Assembly: GCF_000153345.1 (NCBI RefSeq)
Contig: NZ_CH724126.1
Coordinates: forward strand, 278,774-342,773
Origin: Neptuniibacter caesariensis
GTDB taxonomy: Bacteria; Pseudomonadota; Gammaproteobacteria; Pseudomonadales; Balneatricaceae
Length of the DNA: 64,000 nucleotides
Direction: 5' to 3'
The notes under the pieces were generated by a model, which ran no database searches, was not told the origin of the DNA, and saw only the letters and a list, made by a program, of their open reading frames with translations. Positions 1 through 8,598 of this stretch are shown one piece after another (position 1 is the stretch's first letter; each line of letters starts with the position of its first letter). The position numbers and the translations under genes are program-made.

Positions 1-1048
1 CTAATAATTTCATGGCCTGAGCAAAGCTCTTACCCAGAAGTTCGATCCCCTCTGACACCAGTAAGAGTTTCTCGCGCACGGATACATCCTTAATGTGCTG
101 GTGGAGTGGTGTTGGGATGTCATTGAGAATTTTTTCTAAACCAACAAATTGCTCCTCGATACCCTGGGCCAGGTCAATAGCTCCCTGCTCTTCCAGTAGG
201 GCTTTGAGATTGGCTCCAGCCACGCCGCTATACATATGATGCAAAGATTGGATATTTAGCTGCATATTCTGCAGCGAGTGGTTGCTACGCCAGCTTTCTA
301 ATCTTCTGGGTTTGGCTGTGCTTTTTGCCAGAGGGCGCAGTATTTTCAGATCGCGGATGACCTCTAAAGGCTCAATCTGTGCTTTCATCAGATCAATGCT
401 CGCTTCCTGCGCAGTCTCATAGAGGCCCTCTTCTGACTCCAGGTGGGCAAACTCGTCCTTGAAAGCGTTCCACTCGTTGTAGGTATTACGGGATTGCAAT
501 TTTACGTAATCACTAACGGCATGGAGAAACTGGCAACGGAAAGGATTTGTCTGGATCAACTCCAGGGCGTTTTCCGCGAACAGAATACGTTCCATCGCGG
601 GGAGGCCTTTGACCGCGATACTGGCGGTTTGGAAAGCTTTTTCACTGAGACTGCCGGGATCTTCAGCCTGGAGTATTTTGTTCAGCTGTTTAGAGGTAAG
701 GTTTTTCTTATCGGGCCAGAACTGGATGCTGTAACTGCGCATTAAAAGTTCAATTGGGCCGAAGGTAATATGCTGCGCGCCCTGCCAGGCGGACAGTGTA
801 GCCCTGAACTGTGTTTTCGCTGCATCAAGGGTTGCTGTTTGAGGGTCCTTACATAGTGATAAGGTGTTTTCCTCTAATGCTGTACTACTTTCAGAAAGTG
901 CCTGGTACGCAGGTAATATGTGGCCATTAACGATACTCATGTTAAGGTCACGCCACTGCTCCTGACTGACAGTGCCATGGGCTTGGATTGAGATTGCAGC
1001 GCTCGCTAAGCCAATTATCAGTGTTTTGCTATTTGTCAGCAGACTCAT
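1..1048 (-). CDS. Imelysin-like periplasmic protein, partial (C-terminus beyond the window edge)
   Basis: The minus-strand reading frame is open from an ATG at 1048 to the window edge, giving about 349 residues with no stop. It starts MSLLTNSKTLIIGLASAAIS, a plausible Sec signal peptide cut near QAHG. Its start overlaps the stop of the di-haem cytochrome gene by one base (TAATG), so translation is probably coupled. The body has helical segments typical of the imelysin / peptidase M75 family, with a tryptophan-containing stretch SAWQGAQHITFGPIE around residue 92. I do not see the GxHxxE motif in the visible part. Together with the upstream cytochrome and imelysin genes this matches the Pseudomonas imelysin / thiol oxidoreductase / imelysin clusters linked to iron. 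The function is not established, and family assignment rests mainly on context. Confidence 0.75.
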   Translation of the reverse strand, partial: MSLLTNSKTLIIGLASAAISIQAHGTVSQEQWRDLNMSIVNGHILPAYQALSESSTALEENTLSLCKDPQTATLDAAKTQFRATLSAWQGAQHITFGPIELLMRSYSIQFWPDKKNLTSKQLNKILQAEDPGSLSEKAFQTASIAVKGLPAMERILFAENALELIQTNPFRCQFLHAVSDYVKLQSRNTYNEWNAFKDEFAHLESEEGLYETAQEASIDLMKAQIEPLEVIRDLKILRPLAKSTAKPRRLESWRSNHSLQNMQLNIQSLHHMYSGVAGANLKALLEEQGAIDLAQGIEEQFVGLEKILNDIPTPLHQHIKDVSVREKLLLVSEGIELLGKSFAQAMKLL

Positions 1049-2517
1049 TATAGAGACTCCAAAAATTTAATCAGATTATCCCGATCTTGCACGGGCATCG
1101 TCTTAACTGCTCGCATCGCCGTTTCTGCTTCGCCACCATGCCAGAGAATGGCTTCCAGTAGGGTGCGTGCTCTGCCATCATGAAGATAACTGGCTTGCTT
1201 AGAAACCGTTCTCATCAAGCCTATTCCCCACAGAGGCGCTGTACGCCATTCACGGCCATTGGCACTAAATTCAGGTCGATGATCAGCAAGCCCTTCTCCC
1301 ATGTCGTGCAGAAGCATGTCTGTATATGGCCAGATCAGTTGATTACTCAACTGAGGGAGTTCAGGGTTATTCGCTGTTCTGAATTTAGGCTGGTGGCAGT
1401 GCTGACAGCCTGTTTCATAAAATACTTTTTTTCCTGCCAGCACTTCAGGTTTATCGGCCTGACGCCTTGCTGGTACGGCGATATGGCGGGTGTAAAACAG
1501 CAAGACATCATTCATCTTACTGGATGCTTCTACCCCTTCCTGTAACTCGGTATTGCCATTGGCCATCTTCAGGCAAGCGCTTTGCTGTTCAGTACAATCT
1601 CCGTATGGATCCGGCGAATAGGGGGTCGAAATGCCAATATCGCCATTAAACGCAGAGTTGTTCTGTTGATTCAGGCTGGGGTGCCCTGCTTTCCAGCCAA
1701 AGCGGCCGATTCTGAGCTTTTGCACGCTACTATCCCAGACCCAGTTAGGTTTTCCTGAGATTCCGTTACGGTCTCTGTCTGTTGGATCGCTGAGCGCTTT
1801 AATATCTGTTTCTGCAATATTTTCCAGAAGGCCTAAGCCGATCATTGCCGGGGCAATTCTCGGAGAAATCATTAAATCCGGATGGGTTGCTCCGTACTGC
1901 AGGTCGGTAATTTTGTATGCTGGGCGGCGTAATGTAACGCGCTGGCCGCCGCTTAGTTCAACATCAAATTCGCTGTAGCTAATGTTCATGCGGCCTTCGG
2001 CCTGAAGTCCGGTTACCGCAAAGTCCTGTAGTTGTGTACCGTATACAGGATCAGGCACTACCCCAATTCGTCCGGATTTGAGTGCATTTATTTGCTCCTC
2101 GGTCTGAGGAGGAATGCTCAAGCGCAAGAACATCGATACGGCATTATCTTCGGGCCAGTTAGCTTTTGGTGTATGGCCACGTCCATCGCGTGTGTGGCAT
2201 TGCATGCAGGATCGGGCATTGTATAAAGGCCCCAGTCCATCGCTGGCAGTGGTCGAAGACGGTGCTGCCACCCATAATTTTTTAAAGATTCCGTTGCCGA
2301 TCCGGAAATCCAGCTGCTGCTTAAATGGCATATTGGCTGCTGGATGAGTGAATGCCTTAGCATTCACCTTCTTATAGTGAGTTGTATTACCGCCTTGGGC
2401 AATTTCTCCTGGCTCCAGCTGTGTATAACTTTCTTCTGCCATTGCGCCCTTGCTCACCAAGCCTGCTAATAGCATTGCAGAAGTCAGCTTTAGCAGAGGG
2501 CTTTTCATTTTATACAT
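1048..2517 (-). CDS. Di-haem c-type cytochrome (so-called thiol oxidoreductase family)
   Basis: This 489-residue exported protein has a signal peptide ending AMA|EE near residue 27 and two haem-binding CxxCH motifs, CMQCH at 104-108 and CQHCH at 371-375. The spacing and the loop SYLHDGRARTLLEAILWHGG near the C-terminus fit the di-haem oxidoreductase (DUF1111) family, which is often annotated as thiol oxidoreductase. The role is probably periplasmic electron transfer tied to iron uptake by the flanking imelysins, which is an inference from synteny. The start could be M1 or M4 (2508); neither has a strong ribosome binding site. A strong hairpin with a T-run lies just upstream (2525-2560), so expression may depend on read-through from the imelysin gene. 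The downstream imelysin-like gene starts within its stop codon. Confidence 0.88.
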   Translation of the reverse strand: MYKMKSPLLKLTSAMLLAGLVSKGAMAEESYTQLEPGEIAQGGNTTHYKKVNAKAFTHPAANMPFKQQLDFRIGNGIFKKLWVAAPSSTTASDGLGPLYNARSCMQCHTRDGRGHTPKANWPEDNAVSMFLRLSIPPQTEEQINALKSGRIGVVPDPVYGTQLQDFAVTGLQAEGRMNISYSEFDVELSGGQRVTLRRPAYKITDLQYGATHPDLMISPRIAPAMIGLGLLENIAETDIKALSDPTDRDRNGISGKPNWVWDSSVQKLRIGRFGWKAGHPSLNQQNNSAFNGDIGISTPYSPDPYGDCTEQQSACLKMANGNTELQEGVEASSKMNDVLLFYTRHIAVPARRQADKPEVLAGKKVFYETGCQHCHQPKFRTANNPELPQLSNQLIWPYTDMLLHDMGEGLADHRPEFSANGREWRTAPLWGIGLMRTVSKQASYLHDGRARTLLEAILWHGGEAETAMRAVKTMPVQDRDNLIKFLESL

Positions 2518-2524
2518 TGCTCAA

Positions 2525-2560
2525 TCAAAACAAAATCCGGGGTTTATAGCCCCCGGATTT
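2525..2560 (-). terminator. Intra-operon terminator/attenuator between imelysin and cytochrome genes
   Basis: On the minus strand a 10-bp perfect stem (AAATCCGGGG / CCCCGGATTT) with an 8-base loop is followed by TGTTTTG. It lies between the imelysin stop (2583) and the cytochrome start (2517). It looks like a Rho-independent terminator that would let only part of transcription reach the downstream genes. Confidence 0.75.
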
Positions 2561-2582
2561 ATTAACATGCGAGAAGGAAGAG

Positions 2583-3866
2583 TTACTCTGCCGCTAGTAC
2601 TGCATTTGGGTTATCCAGGCTATCAGAGCCTTCCAGCTCAATGCCGTCCAGTTTAAGAACGGCAATGGTGTGCTCAATGGCTTCTGCTTCAGCAACCAGG
2701 GCATCAACAAATGTCTGAACAACCTGATTACCTGCTGCATTGTTTTCACCAATCAGCACGTCAAAGGTATTGCCTTTAGCTGCTTCATCAACCATCACCT
2801 GGGCAGCCGCTTGTGTAGCGTCCAGCTTGTTGCGCAGATTCTGATCTACAACAGGCGCTTCAGCATTGACCAGCTGTGACAGGCTCGCACCGCTTACTTT
2901 AGAGCCATCTACACGAGTGTATTCACCCAGATAAACGTTTTTGATGCCCAGAGCATCATAGAAGTGTGAAGCATGGGTATTGTCAGCGAAGCAATCATGC
3001 TCCTCTTCAGGATCGTGAACCATCAGGCCTAGTTTGGTTCGTTCACCCGCCAGTTCGCCGTACGCCAGGCTGCCCATGCCAGTAAGAATTGTTGCTAAGC
3101 CACCCTGCGGGCCTTTTGCCATCAGGTCCTGACGTGCTGCACCATTGTTCGCCCAGCTGGATGTCATATCCTGCAGATCGTCGATCAACAGTTCTGTCGC
3201 AGCCTTCAGATAATCGCGGCGACGGTCGCAGTTGCCACCTGTGCAGTTCTTCAGGTCGAAGTCAGAAGCTGGACGGTTACCTGCACCCGGGTTAGTACCG
3301 TTCAGATCCTGACCCCATAGCAGGAATTCGATCGCGTGGTAGCCAGTTGCAACGTTTGCTTCAACTTCATCGATTTCATGAAGTGTTTCAGCCAGTAGTT
3401 TTTTATCGATGTTAGTCGAGTCTACCGTCACACCACCCACTTTCAGGGTTTTGTTAGCAATAATGTTTGCTGTGTAGAACGGGTTCTCATCGGATTCAGA
3501 ACCGTAACCTGCGTCAACATAGTCGATCAGGCCTTCATCCAGTGGCCAGGCATTGACTTTACCTTCCCAGTCATCAACCAGCGCATTGCCGAAACGGTAT
3601 GCTTCTGACTGCTGATAAGGAACGCGAGCGGCTACCCAGGCTGCACGAGCTTTCTTTAGGTTGGCTTCGGAAGGGCTGGCCAGGAACTGGTCAATGACCT
3701 TGTTCAGTGTCTGAGCTGTAAGCAGGGAGTCTTCATAAGTTGCGTGAGCAATGTTCGCATAATTATTCAGAATGTCTGTTGTAGCTGGCGCTGCTGCCTG
3801 AGTCTGTGTGGTGCTTAATACCGCCACAGATACAGCCATTGCCGCCAAAGACTTGCGCAGGTTCAT
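2583..3866 (-). CDS. Imelysin family periplasmic protein (iron-regulated, M75-like)
   Basis: The protein has 427 residues with a Sec signal peptide (MNLRKSLAAMAVSVAVLSTT, cleavage near QTQA|AA). The imelysin signature GYHAIEFLLWG is at 175-185, with H177 and E180 forming the GxHxxE motif that defines the family and is thought to bind metal. Family members are periplasmic or outer-membrane proteins induced by iron limitation (ICMP, IrpA, EfeM/EfeO relatives). Protease activity has been claimed for some and is disputed. The gene leads a minus-strand operon with a di-haem cytochrome and a second imelysin-like protein. A Fur-box-like sequence at 3921-3939 lies about 55 bases upstream of the ATG, consistent with iron control. 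The start is well supported: the signal peptide begins directly at this ATG. Confidence 0.92.
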   Translation of the reverse strand: MNLRKSLAAMAVSVAVLSTTQTQAAAPATTDILNNYANIAHATYEDSLLTAQTLNKVIDQFLASPSEANLKKARAAWVAARVPYQQSEAYRFGNALVDDWEGKVNAWPLDEGLIDYVDAGYGSESDENPFYTANIIANKTLKVGGVTVDSTNIDKKLLAETLHEIDEVEANVATGYHAIEFLLWGQDLNGTNPGAGNRPASDFDLKNCTGGNCDRRRDYLKAATELLIDDLQDMTSSWANNGAARQDLMAKGPQGGLATILTGMGSLAYGELAGERTKLGLMVHDPEEEHDCFADNTHASHFYDALGIKNVYLGEYTRVDGSKVSGASLSQLVNAEAPVVDQNLRNKLDATQAAAQVMVDEAAKGNTFDVLIGENNAAGNQVVQTFVDALVAEAEAIEHTIAVLKLDGIELEGSDSLDNPNAVLAAE

Positions 3867-3920
3867 ATAATCAATTCCTTAAGGATTATAGTGATTTGAT
3901 GTGGAGATATTAATGTTAAC

Positions 3921-3939
3921 GAGAATAAATATCAATAAC
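3921..3939 (-). promoter_or_regulatory. Fur-box-like site upstream of the imelysin operon
   Basis: Read on the minus strand, GTTATTGATATTTATTCTC matches the 19-bp Fur consensus GATAATGATAATCATTATC at 14 positions by hand count. It lies 55-73 bases upstream of the imelysin ATG in an AT-rich gap, where an operator would be expected. Other AT-rich overlapping matches exist, so the exact register is uncertain. Confidence 0.5.
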
Positions 3940-3977
3940 AAAAGCATTAACATGTAAGTTTTGTAAATTTGCTGATG

Positions 3978-4610
3978 TTATTGGTGAGGTTGCTCCGGAG
4001 ATGCGCCGGTTAACCAACGCTCAATCGGTGTAACCCAGGCGGGATCGCCGTTGTGCCCAAACCAGGAGTCAACCGCGAAGGCTTGCTCTGAATTAACATC
4101 AATAATGGTTGCGCTGTTATGTGGGATGTTGAGGGTAAACAGCCCGCGATGGATGTTACTGCCTGTTCGGTGAAAACGGAGCAGCTGCTCCCGCTCAAGC
4201 AATAGCAGATATTGTGTGGTGTTCAGGCTTTCCGCAACACAATCTATCTGGTGGGTATTTGGTAATACGGAGAAGTTGTTTTCTGGTTGATCATGCAGGG
4301 TGCCTATGGCTGCACCCGCTTGTTGCTCCATCAGCCCAATGACTTGGCTTATTCTTTTACGTTCATCTAAGGGTGTTTCTGCAGGCGGCTGGAAAGTCGC
4401 TCGGATATTTTGCAGATCAATCGCTGTGAAGGTATAGCCTTTGTTTTTTGTACAACCAAAATCGATACAAAGGGTCAGTTCATGACCCCTTGCGATAGGA
4501 ATATCTTTCAATTTTAGCCATCTGGTTGCAGGCGTTTGAGGGTTATAACTACAACCGGCGCTAAGTATCGAAAGCAGTAGGCTAATCGATCTGAGCGTAC
4601 TCTTCTTCAA
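3978..4610 (-). CDS. Uncharacterised lipoprotein
   Basis: This is a 210-residue predicted lipoprotein. The N-terminus MKKSTLRSISLLLSILSAGC carries a basic n-region, a hydrophobic core and a lipobox (LSAGC), with lipidated Cys at residue 20. The start codon is TTG, and it lies 29 bases inside the 3' end of the gamma-carbonic-anhydrase gene, implying translational coupling. No ATG precedes the lipobox in this frame, so TTG is the best choice. The mature part has several cysteines (LCIDFGCTKNKGY, and IDCVAESLN) that could form disulphides. I do not recognise the family. The extensive overlap and shared strand suggest co-expression with the upstream gene, but no function can be named. Confidence 0.75.
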   Translation of the reverse strand: MKKSTLRSISLLLSILSAGCSYNPQTPATRWLKLKDIPIARGHELTLCIDFGCTKNKGYTFTAIDLQNIRATFQPPAETPLDERKRISQVIGLMEQQAGAAIGTLHDQPENNFSVLPNTHQIDCVAESLNTTQYLLLLEREQLLRFHRTGSNIHRGLFTLNIPHNSATIIDVNSEQAFAVDSWFGHNGDPAWVTPIERWLTGASPEQPHQ

Positions 4611-5130
4611 GGTGTTGATCCTTAAGCTTCACATAATTACCTGCAGTGTAGCTGAAGAATTCACGTTCTTTGTCCGTCAGGGGACGCTGCTGTTTGGCTG
4701 GGCGCCCAACGTATAGGTAGCCGCTCTCGAGGGTTTTACCAGGAGGGACCAGAGCACCTGCTCCGACGATCACTTCATCTTCGATAACGGCACCGTCCAT
4801 GACCATAGCGCCCATTCCGATCAGGATCCGGTTGCCAATGGTACAACCATGCAGCATCGCCTGATGACCGATGGTGACATCTTCACCGATGATTAATGGA
4901 AAGCCATCCGGGTTAAAGGGACCTGCATGGGTAATGTGCAGCACCGATCCGTCCTGAACGCTGGTTCTTGCACCTATGCGAATCCGGTGCATGTCACCTC
5001 GGATCACAGTCAGTGGCCATACCGATACATCATCACCCAGCTCCACATCGCCTAAGACAACTGCGCTTGGGTCAACGAATACACGTTCTCCTAGTTTCGG
5101 GGTCATCCCCTGGTAGGTTCTTATTTTCAT
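4582..5130 (-). CDS. Gamma-carbonic anhydrase family protein (YrdA-like, left-handed beta-helix)
   Basis: The 182-residue protein is built of hexapeptide repeats (for example IGEDVTIGHQ, IGNRILIGMGA, IEDEVIVGAGA), forming a left-handed beta-helix trimer. Candidate zinc-ligand histidines are visible: H65/H68 in LHITHAG, and H89 and H94 in IGHQAMLHGC. This is the pattern of E. coli YrdA / PaaY-type gamma-carbonic anhydrases. These proteins bind zinc or iron, but carbonic anhydrase activity is often weak or untested, so the enzyme activity is uncertain. It is cytoplasmic, with full length typical of the family. A lipoprotein gene overlaps its 3' end, and prlC is divergent. Confidence 0.93.
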   Translation of the reverse strand: MKIRTYQGMTPKLGERVFVDPSAVVLGDVELGDDVSVWPLTVIRGDMHRIRIGARTSVQDGSVLHITHAGPFNPDGFPLIIGEDVTIGHQAMLHGCTIGNRILIGMGAMVMDGAVIEDEVIVGAGALVPPGKTLESGYLYVGRPAKQQRPLTDKEREFFSYTAGNYVKLKDQHLEEEYAQID

Positions 5131-5209
5131 ATTTTTGCTCTGGCTCTAGATTCTTTTCGTATTATGAAATAGCTGCGGCTAATTGAAAAATGCAGAATTA
5201 GTCCCATCT

Positions 5210-5215
5210 TATAAT
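5210..5215 (+). promoter_or_regulatory. Candidate -10 box for prlC-yheV
   Basis: A perfect TATAAT lies 30 bases upstream of the prlC ATG. The nearest -35-like hexamer (TTGAAA, 5183-5188) is 21 bases away, longer than the usual 16-18, so the promoter may rely on another element or an activator. Confidence 0.35.
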
Positions 5216-5244
5216 GATCTTATCTTGCCAATGGAGCCGGAAAA

Positions 5245-7281
5245 ATGAGCAACCCAATGCTTAACCCTCAGGTACTGCCTGCTTTTAGTCAGATCAAACC
5301 CGAGCAGATTGAACCCGCAATTGACCAGTTGCTGGAGGATAACCGTAAGCAAGTTGCTGAAATCTTAGCGCAATTACAAGAAGTGAGCTGGGATTCTCTG
5401 GTAGCGCCACTGGAAGAGATGAATGATCGACTGGCAAAAGCCTGGTCACCGGTCTCGCATATGAACTCAGTGGTTAACACCGATGAGCTCCGTGATGCTT
5501 ACAATGCGTGCCTACCGAAATTGTCTCAGTACTGGACAGAGATGGGGCAGAATCAGGGGTTGTATGAAGCATTCAAACAGCTTGCTGATCACCCGGACTT
5601 TGCCCAGTTGGACGAAGCTCAGCAGAAAGTTGTGACTAATACACTGCGTGATTTCAGATTATCCGGTATCGCATTGAATGATAGTGACAAGCAGCGCTAT
5701 GCCGAACTTCAACAGAAGCTCTCTGAACTGACGACTAAGTTCTCAGAGAATGTCATGGACGCGACCGATGCCTGGAGTAAGCTTCTGGCGAGTGAGGAAG
5801 ATCTGACAGGTCTGCCTCCGATGGCGATCGCTGCAGCAAAACAGATGGCTGAAGCGAAAGGTGAAGAGGGCTGGTTGGTCACGCTGGATTTCCCATCTTA
5901 TCTGGCAACGATCACTTATGCCGATGACCGCGAATTGCGCAAAGAGATCTATACCGCATTCTCCACTCGTGCTTCTGATCAAGGACCAGGAGACGGGCAG
6001 TGGGACAATAGCGGGGTCATGACAGAGATTCTTGAGCTTCGCCTGGAGTTGGCGAAGTTACTCGGCTTTGCTAATTATGCGGAATATTCCCTGGCAACCA
6101 AAATGGCAGATAGCACCGATCAGGTTGTTGGCTTTTTGACTGATCTGGCGGAGAAAAGCCTGCCCGTTGCCAAGCAGGACTATGCTCAGCTGTCAGCATT
6201 TGCCAAAGATGAATACGGTGTAACTGATCTTCAGGCCTGGGATCTGGCTTACTTTGGTGAAAAACTTAAGCAAGCTAAATATGCGATCTCTGAAGAGCAG
6301 ATCCGCCCCTACTTCCCACTACCCAAGGTCTTAGATGGGCTGTTCGGTGTAGCGGGCAAGCTGTTTGATATCGAAATTAGCGAAGTCACCGAGTTTGATC
6401 GCTGGCATAAAGACGCTCGCCTATTTGAGATAAGCCGAAACGGACAGTTGATCGCACGTTTCTTTATGGACCTGTATGCACGCGAGAAAAAGCGTGGCGG
6501 TGCCTGGATGGATGATTGCCGGGTGCGTCGTCGTTTAGATGATGGTTCTTTGCAGCTGCCAGTGGCTTATCTTGTGTGTAACTTCAGTTCGCCTGTGGGA
6601 GATGATCCTGCGCTGCTAACGCATAATGAAGTGACAACGTTATTCCATGAATTTGGCCATGGTTTACATCATATGCTGACCCAGATTGAATGTGCGGATG
6701 TCAGTGGTATCAATGGCGTAGCCTGGGATGCGGTTGAACTGCCAAGCCAGTTCCTGGAAAACTGGTGCTATGAGCCAGAAGCGTTGGCGCTTATCTCTGG
6801 GCATTACCTGACCGGAGAGACTCTGCCGGAAGATCTTTTGCAGAAGATGCTAGCCGCTAAGAACTACCAGTCAGGCATGATGATGGTCCGTCAGTTGGAA
6901 TTCTCCCTGTTTGATTTCATCCTGCACCGTGACTACCAACCGGGTACAACGGTTATCCAGGAGGTATTGGATAAGGTTCGCAGCGAAGTCGCTGTAGTCA
7001 CTCCGCCTTCTTTCAACCGCTTTCAGCACGGCTTCAGTCATATCTTCGCGGGTGGATATGCTGCGGGCTATTACAGTTACAAGTGGGCAGAAGTGCTGTC
7101 TGCGGATGCTTTCTCCCGTTTTGAGGAGGAGGGTATCTTTAATACCCAAACGGGTAGTGACTTCCGTGCTAATATTCTCGAGATGGGTGGGTCTAAGGAA
7201 CCGATGGAGCTGTTTATTGCCTTCCGTGGGCGAGAGCCTGAAGTTGATGCACTGCTGCGCCATAGCGGTATTACAGAGTAG
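5245..7281 (+). CDS. prlC: Oligopeptidase A (M3 family zinc metallopeptidase)
   Basis: This 678-residue cytoplasmic peptidase has the length of E. coli PrlC/OpdA. The zinc site HEFGH is at 468-472 within NEVTTLFHEFGHGLHHML. The third ligand is expected in the downstream ELPSQFLENW segment about 25 residues later, the classic M3 arrangement. The C-terminal YAAGYYSYKWAEVLSADAFSRF block is also characteristic. The enzyme degrades short peptides, including cleaved signal peptides, released by other proteases. It starts at an ATG preceded by GGAG, about ten bases upstream. It is followed after five bases by the yheV-like gene, so the two are almost certainly co-transcribed, an arrangement shared with pseudomonads. 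Confidence 0.97.
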   Translation: MSNPMLNPQVLPAFSQIKPEQIEPAIDQLLEDNRKQVAEILAQLQEVSWDSLVAPLEEMNDRLAKAWSPVSHMNSVVNTDELRDAYNACLPKLSQYWTEMGQNQGLYEAFKQLADHPDFAQLDEAQQKVVTNTLRDFRLSGIALNDSDKQRYAELQQKLSELTTKFSENVMDATDAWSKLLASEEDLTGLPPMAIAAAKQMAEAKGEEGWLVTLDFPSYLATITYADDRELRKEIYTAFSTRASDQGPGDGQWDNSGVMTEILELRLELAKLLGFANYAEYSLATKMADSTDQVVGFLTDLAEKSLPVAKQDYAQLSAFAKDEYGVTDLQAWDLAYFGEKLKQAKYAISEEQIRPYFPLPKVLDGLFGVAGKLFDIEISEVTEFDRWHKDARLFEISRNGQLIARFFMDLYAREKKRGGAWMDDCRVRRRLDDGSLQLPVAYLVCNFSSPVGDDPALLTHNEVTTLFHEFGHGLHHMLTQIECADVSGINGVAWDAVELPSQFLENWCYEPEALALISGHYLTGETLPEDLLQKMLAAKNYQSGMMMVRQLEFSLFDFILHRDYQPGTTVIQEVLDKVRSEVAVVTPPSFNRFQHGFSHIFAGGYAAGYYSYKWAEVLSADAFSRFEEEGIFNTQTGSDFRANILEMGGSKEPMELFIAFRGREPEVDALLRHSGITE

Positions 7282-7286
7282 TCAAA

Positions 7287-7556
7287 ATGAGTGTTATTAA
7301 ACGATTTATTGCCGGAGCCGTTTGTCCGCGATGTGGAGAGATGGATTGCATTCGAACCTTTCGTGACGAGGAGCGTGAATACAAAGAGTGCGTGCGTTGC
7401 GATTATGAAGATTCCATGCGTTTGGATGGCGAGCCGGATACTCCAATGGAGGAGTTGGAGACCCGTGTGAATCAAGAGAAAAAGCCGGAACTAGAAGAGG
7501 GTGCACAACCCCTTCTGTTTACCGCAAACCCCGGTGCGGGTCGTAAAGATCACTAA
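7287..7556 (+). CDS. yheV: YheV family putative zinc-ribbon protein
   Basis: The protein has 89 residues with an N-terminal zinc ribbon: CPRCG (15-19), then C23, and CVRC about 18 residues further on, ahead of a polar acidic C-terminus. It matches the YheV family of small cytoplasmic proteins found next to prlC or kefB. Their biochemical role is unknown, though nucleic acid or protein binding through the ribbon is plausible. The ATG lies five bases after the prlC stop. A clear Rho-independent terminator follows at 7570-7595, closing the two-gene unit. Confidence 0.9.
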   Translation: MSVIKRFIAGAVCPRCGEMDCIRTFRDEEREYKECVRCDYEDSMRLDGEPDTPMEELETRVNQEKKPELEEGAQPLLFTANPGAGRKDH

Positions 7557-7569
7557 GGGGATCAGATTT

Positions 7570-7595
7570 AAAAAAGGGGCATACGCCCCTTTTTT
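7570..7595 (+). terminator. Rho-independent terminator after prlC-yheV
   Basis: The stem AAAAAAGGGGC / GCCCCTTTTTT with a 4-base loop ATAC is followed directly by the T-run, 14 bases after the yheV stop. The A/T-rich stem flanks make it potentially bidirectional. Confidence 0.9.
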
Positions 7596-7659
7596 ATTCT
7601 CATGACTGGGTTGCTGCTCAGTCCGGACGATTAACAACGCCTTTTGTGTCGCGCTTTTC

Positions 7660-7668
7660 TGTTATGAT
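7660..7668 (+). promoter_or_regulatory. Candidate extended -10 promoter of the EamA gene
   Basis: TGTTATGAT fits an extended -10 (TGnTATAAT) with one mismatch, 38 bases before the ATG at 7707. No convincing -35 hexamer is seen at 17 bases. Confidence 0.35.
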
Positions 7669-7706
7669 CCGCGGCTTGATTCATTTGCTCTGTACAGGCA
7701 CTTTCC

Positions 7707-8570
7707 ATGTCAATTTTATCCGTACCGGTTGCTGTTCGTTATATGCTGCTCTCGGCGCTGGGCTTTGCTTTAATGGCTGCCTGCGTTAAGGCGGTAAGTG
7801 GTTATGGCATTCCGGTGCTTGAGATTGTGGCCGCCAGGGCAATTGTCTCGTTGGTGTTGAGCTATCTGGATGTGAAGCGCAAACGGATCTCTGTGTGGGG
7901 AACACATCGTTGGTTGTTAACCGCCCGAGGGGTGGTGGGTGCTCTGGCATTAGTCTGTGTCTATTATTCGGTAACCACACTAACGTTGGCTGACGCGACG
8001 GTGTTGCAGTATACCTATCCTGCCTTTACTGCTGTTCTCGCCCTGATATTTCTTAAAGAGCAGATTAAACGTTCAACGATTCTATGCATCACGCTAAGCT
8101 TTATCGGTGTATTAGTGATGGTTCGCCCCTGGAGTGGCGAGCTGGAAGCTGCGATGCCAGCTCTGAGCTTAATGGCTGCTTTAGCCGGAGCGTTTGGCAG
8201 TGCTGCGGCCTATGTGTTAGTACGCAAATTAAGTCAGTTGGAAGATAGTTCGGTGATTATCTTTTACTTCCCGCTGGTGGCCCTGCCTGTATCCCTGCTG
8301 CTGTTAGGTAACGACTTTGTGATGCCGGGTTGGGAAGCGTTATTGCTTCTGGTTTTGGTGGGCGTATTTACCCAGGTTGGCCAGGTAGGTTTGACTAAAG
8401 CAATGGCAGCCGAAGCGGCGGGTAAAGTCTCTGCTTATGCTTATGTGCAAGTGATCTTCTCAGCGGTGCTGGGGATGATCTTCTTTAGTGAGATCCCAAC
8501 CCTCTGGACACTTTTAGGGGGCTGCCTGATCATTGCCGGCGCTCTGATCAACGCGCTATGGAAACGTTAA
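7707..8570 (+). CDS. EamA / DMT superfamily transporter
   Basis: This 287-residue inner-membrane protein has about ten hydrophobic helices arranged as two EamA repeats. The first repeat starts RYMLLSALGFALMAACVKAV and the second around AALAGAFGSAAAYVLVRKL. The VLQYTYPAFTAVLALIFLKE segment, followed later by IFSAVLGMIFFSEIPTLWTLLGG, is the usual DMT helix 4/9 signature. Family members export metabolites or amino acids such as cysteine or threonine. The substrate cannot be told from sequence. It is monocistronic, between the yheV terminator and the convergent znuB gene. Confidence 0.92.
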   Translation: MSILSVPVAVRYMLLSALGFALMAACVKAVSGYGIPVLEIVAARAIVSLVLSYLDVKRKRISVWGTHRWLLTARGVVGALALVCVYYSVTTLTLADATVLQYTYPAFTAVLALIFLKEQIKRSTILCITLSFIGVLVMVRPWSGELEAAMPALSLMAALAGAFGSAAAYVLVRKLSQLEDSSVIIFYFPLVALPVSLLLLGNDFVMPGWEALLLLVLVGVFTQVGQVGLTKAMAAEAAGKVSAYAYVQVIFSAVLGMIFFSEIPTLWTLLGGCLIIAGALINALWKR

Positions 8571-8598
8571 TCAGAGCGAGCTATCTGGTATTGCTTGG

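Noticed and set aside
5183-5215. Full sigma-70 promoter for prlC from TTGAAA and TATAAT
   Set aside because: The spacer is 21 bases, too long for a normal promoter, so only the -10 is reported at low confidence.
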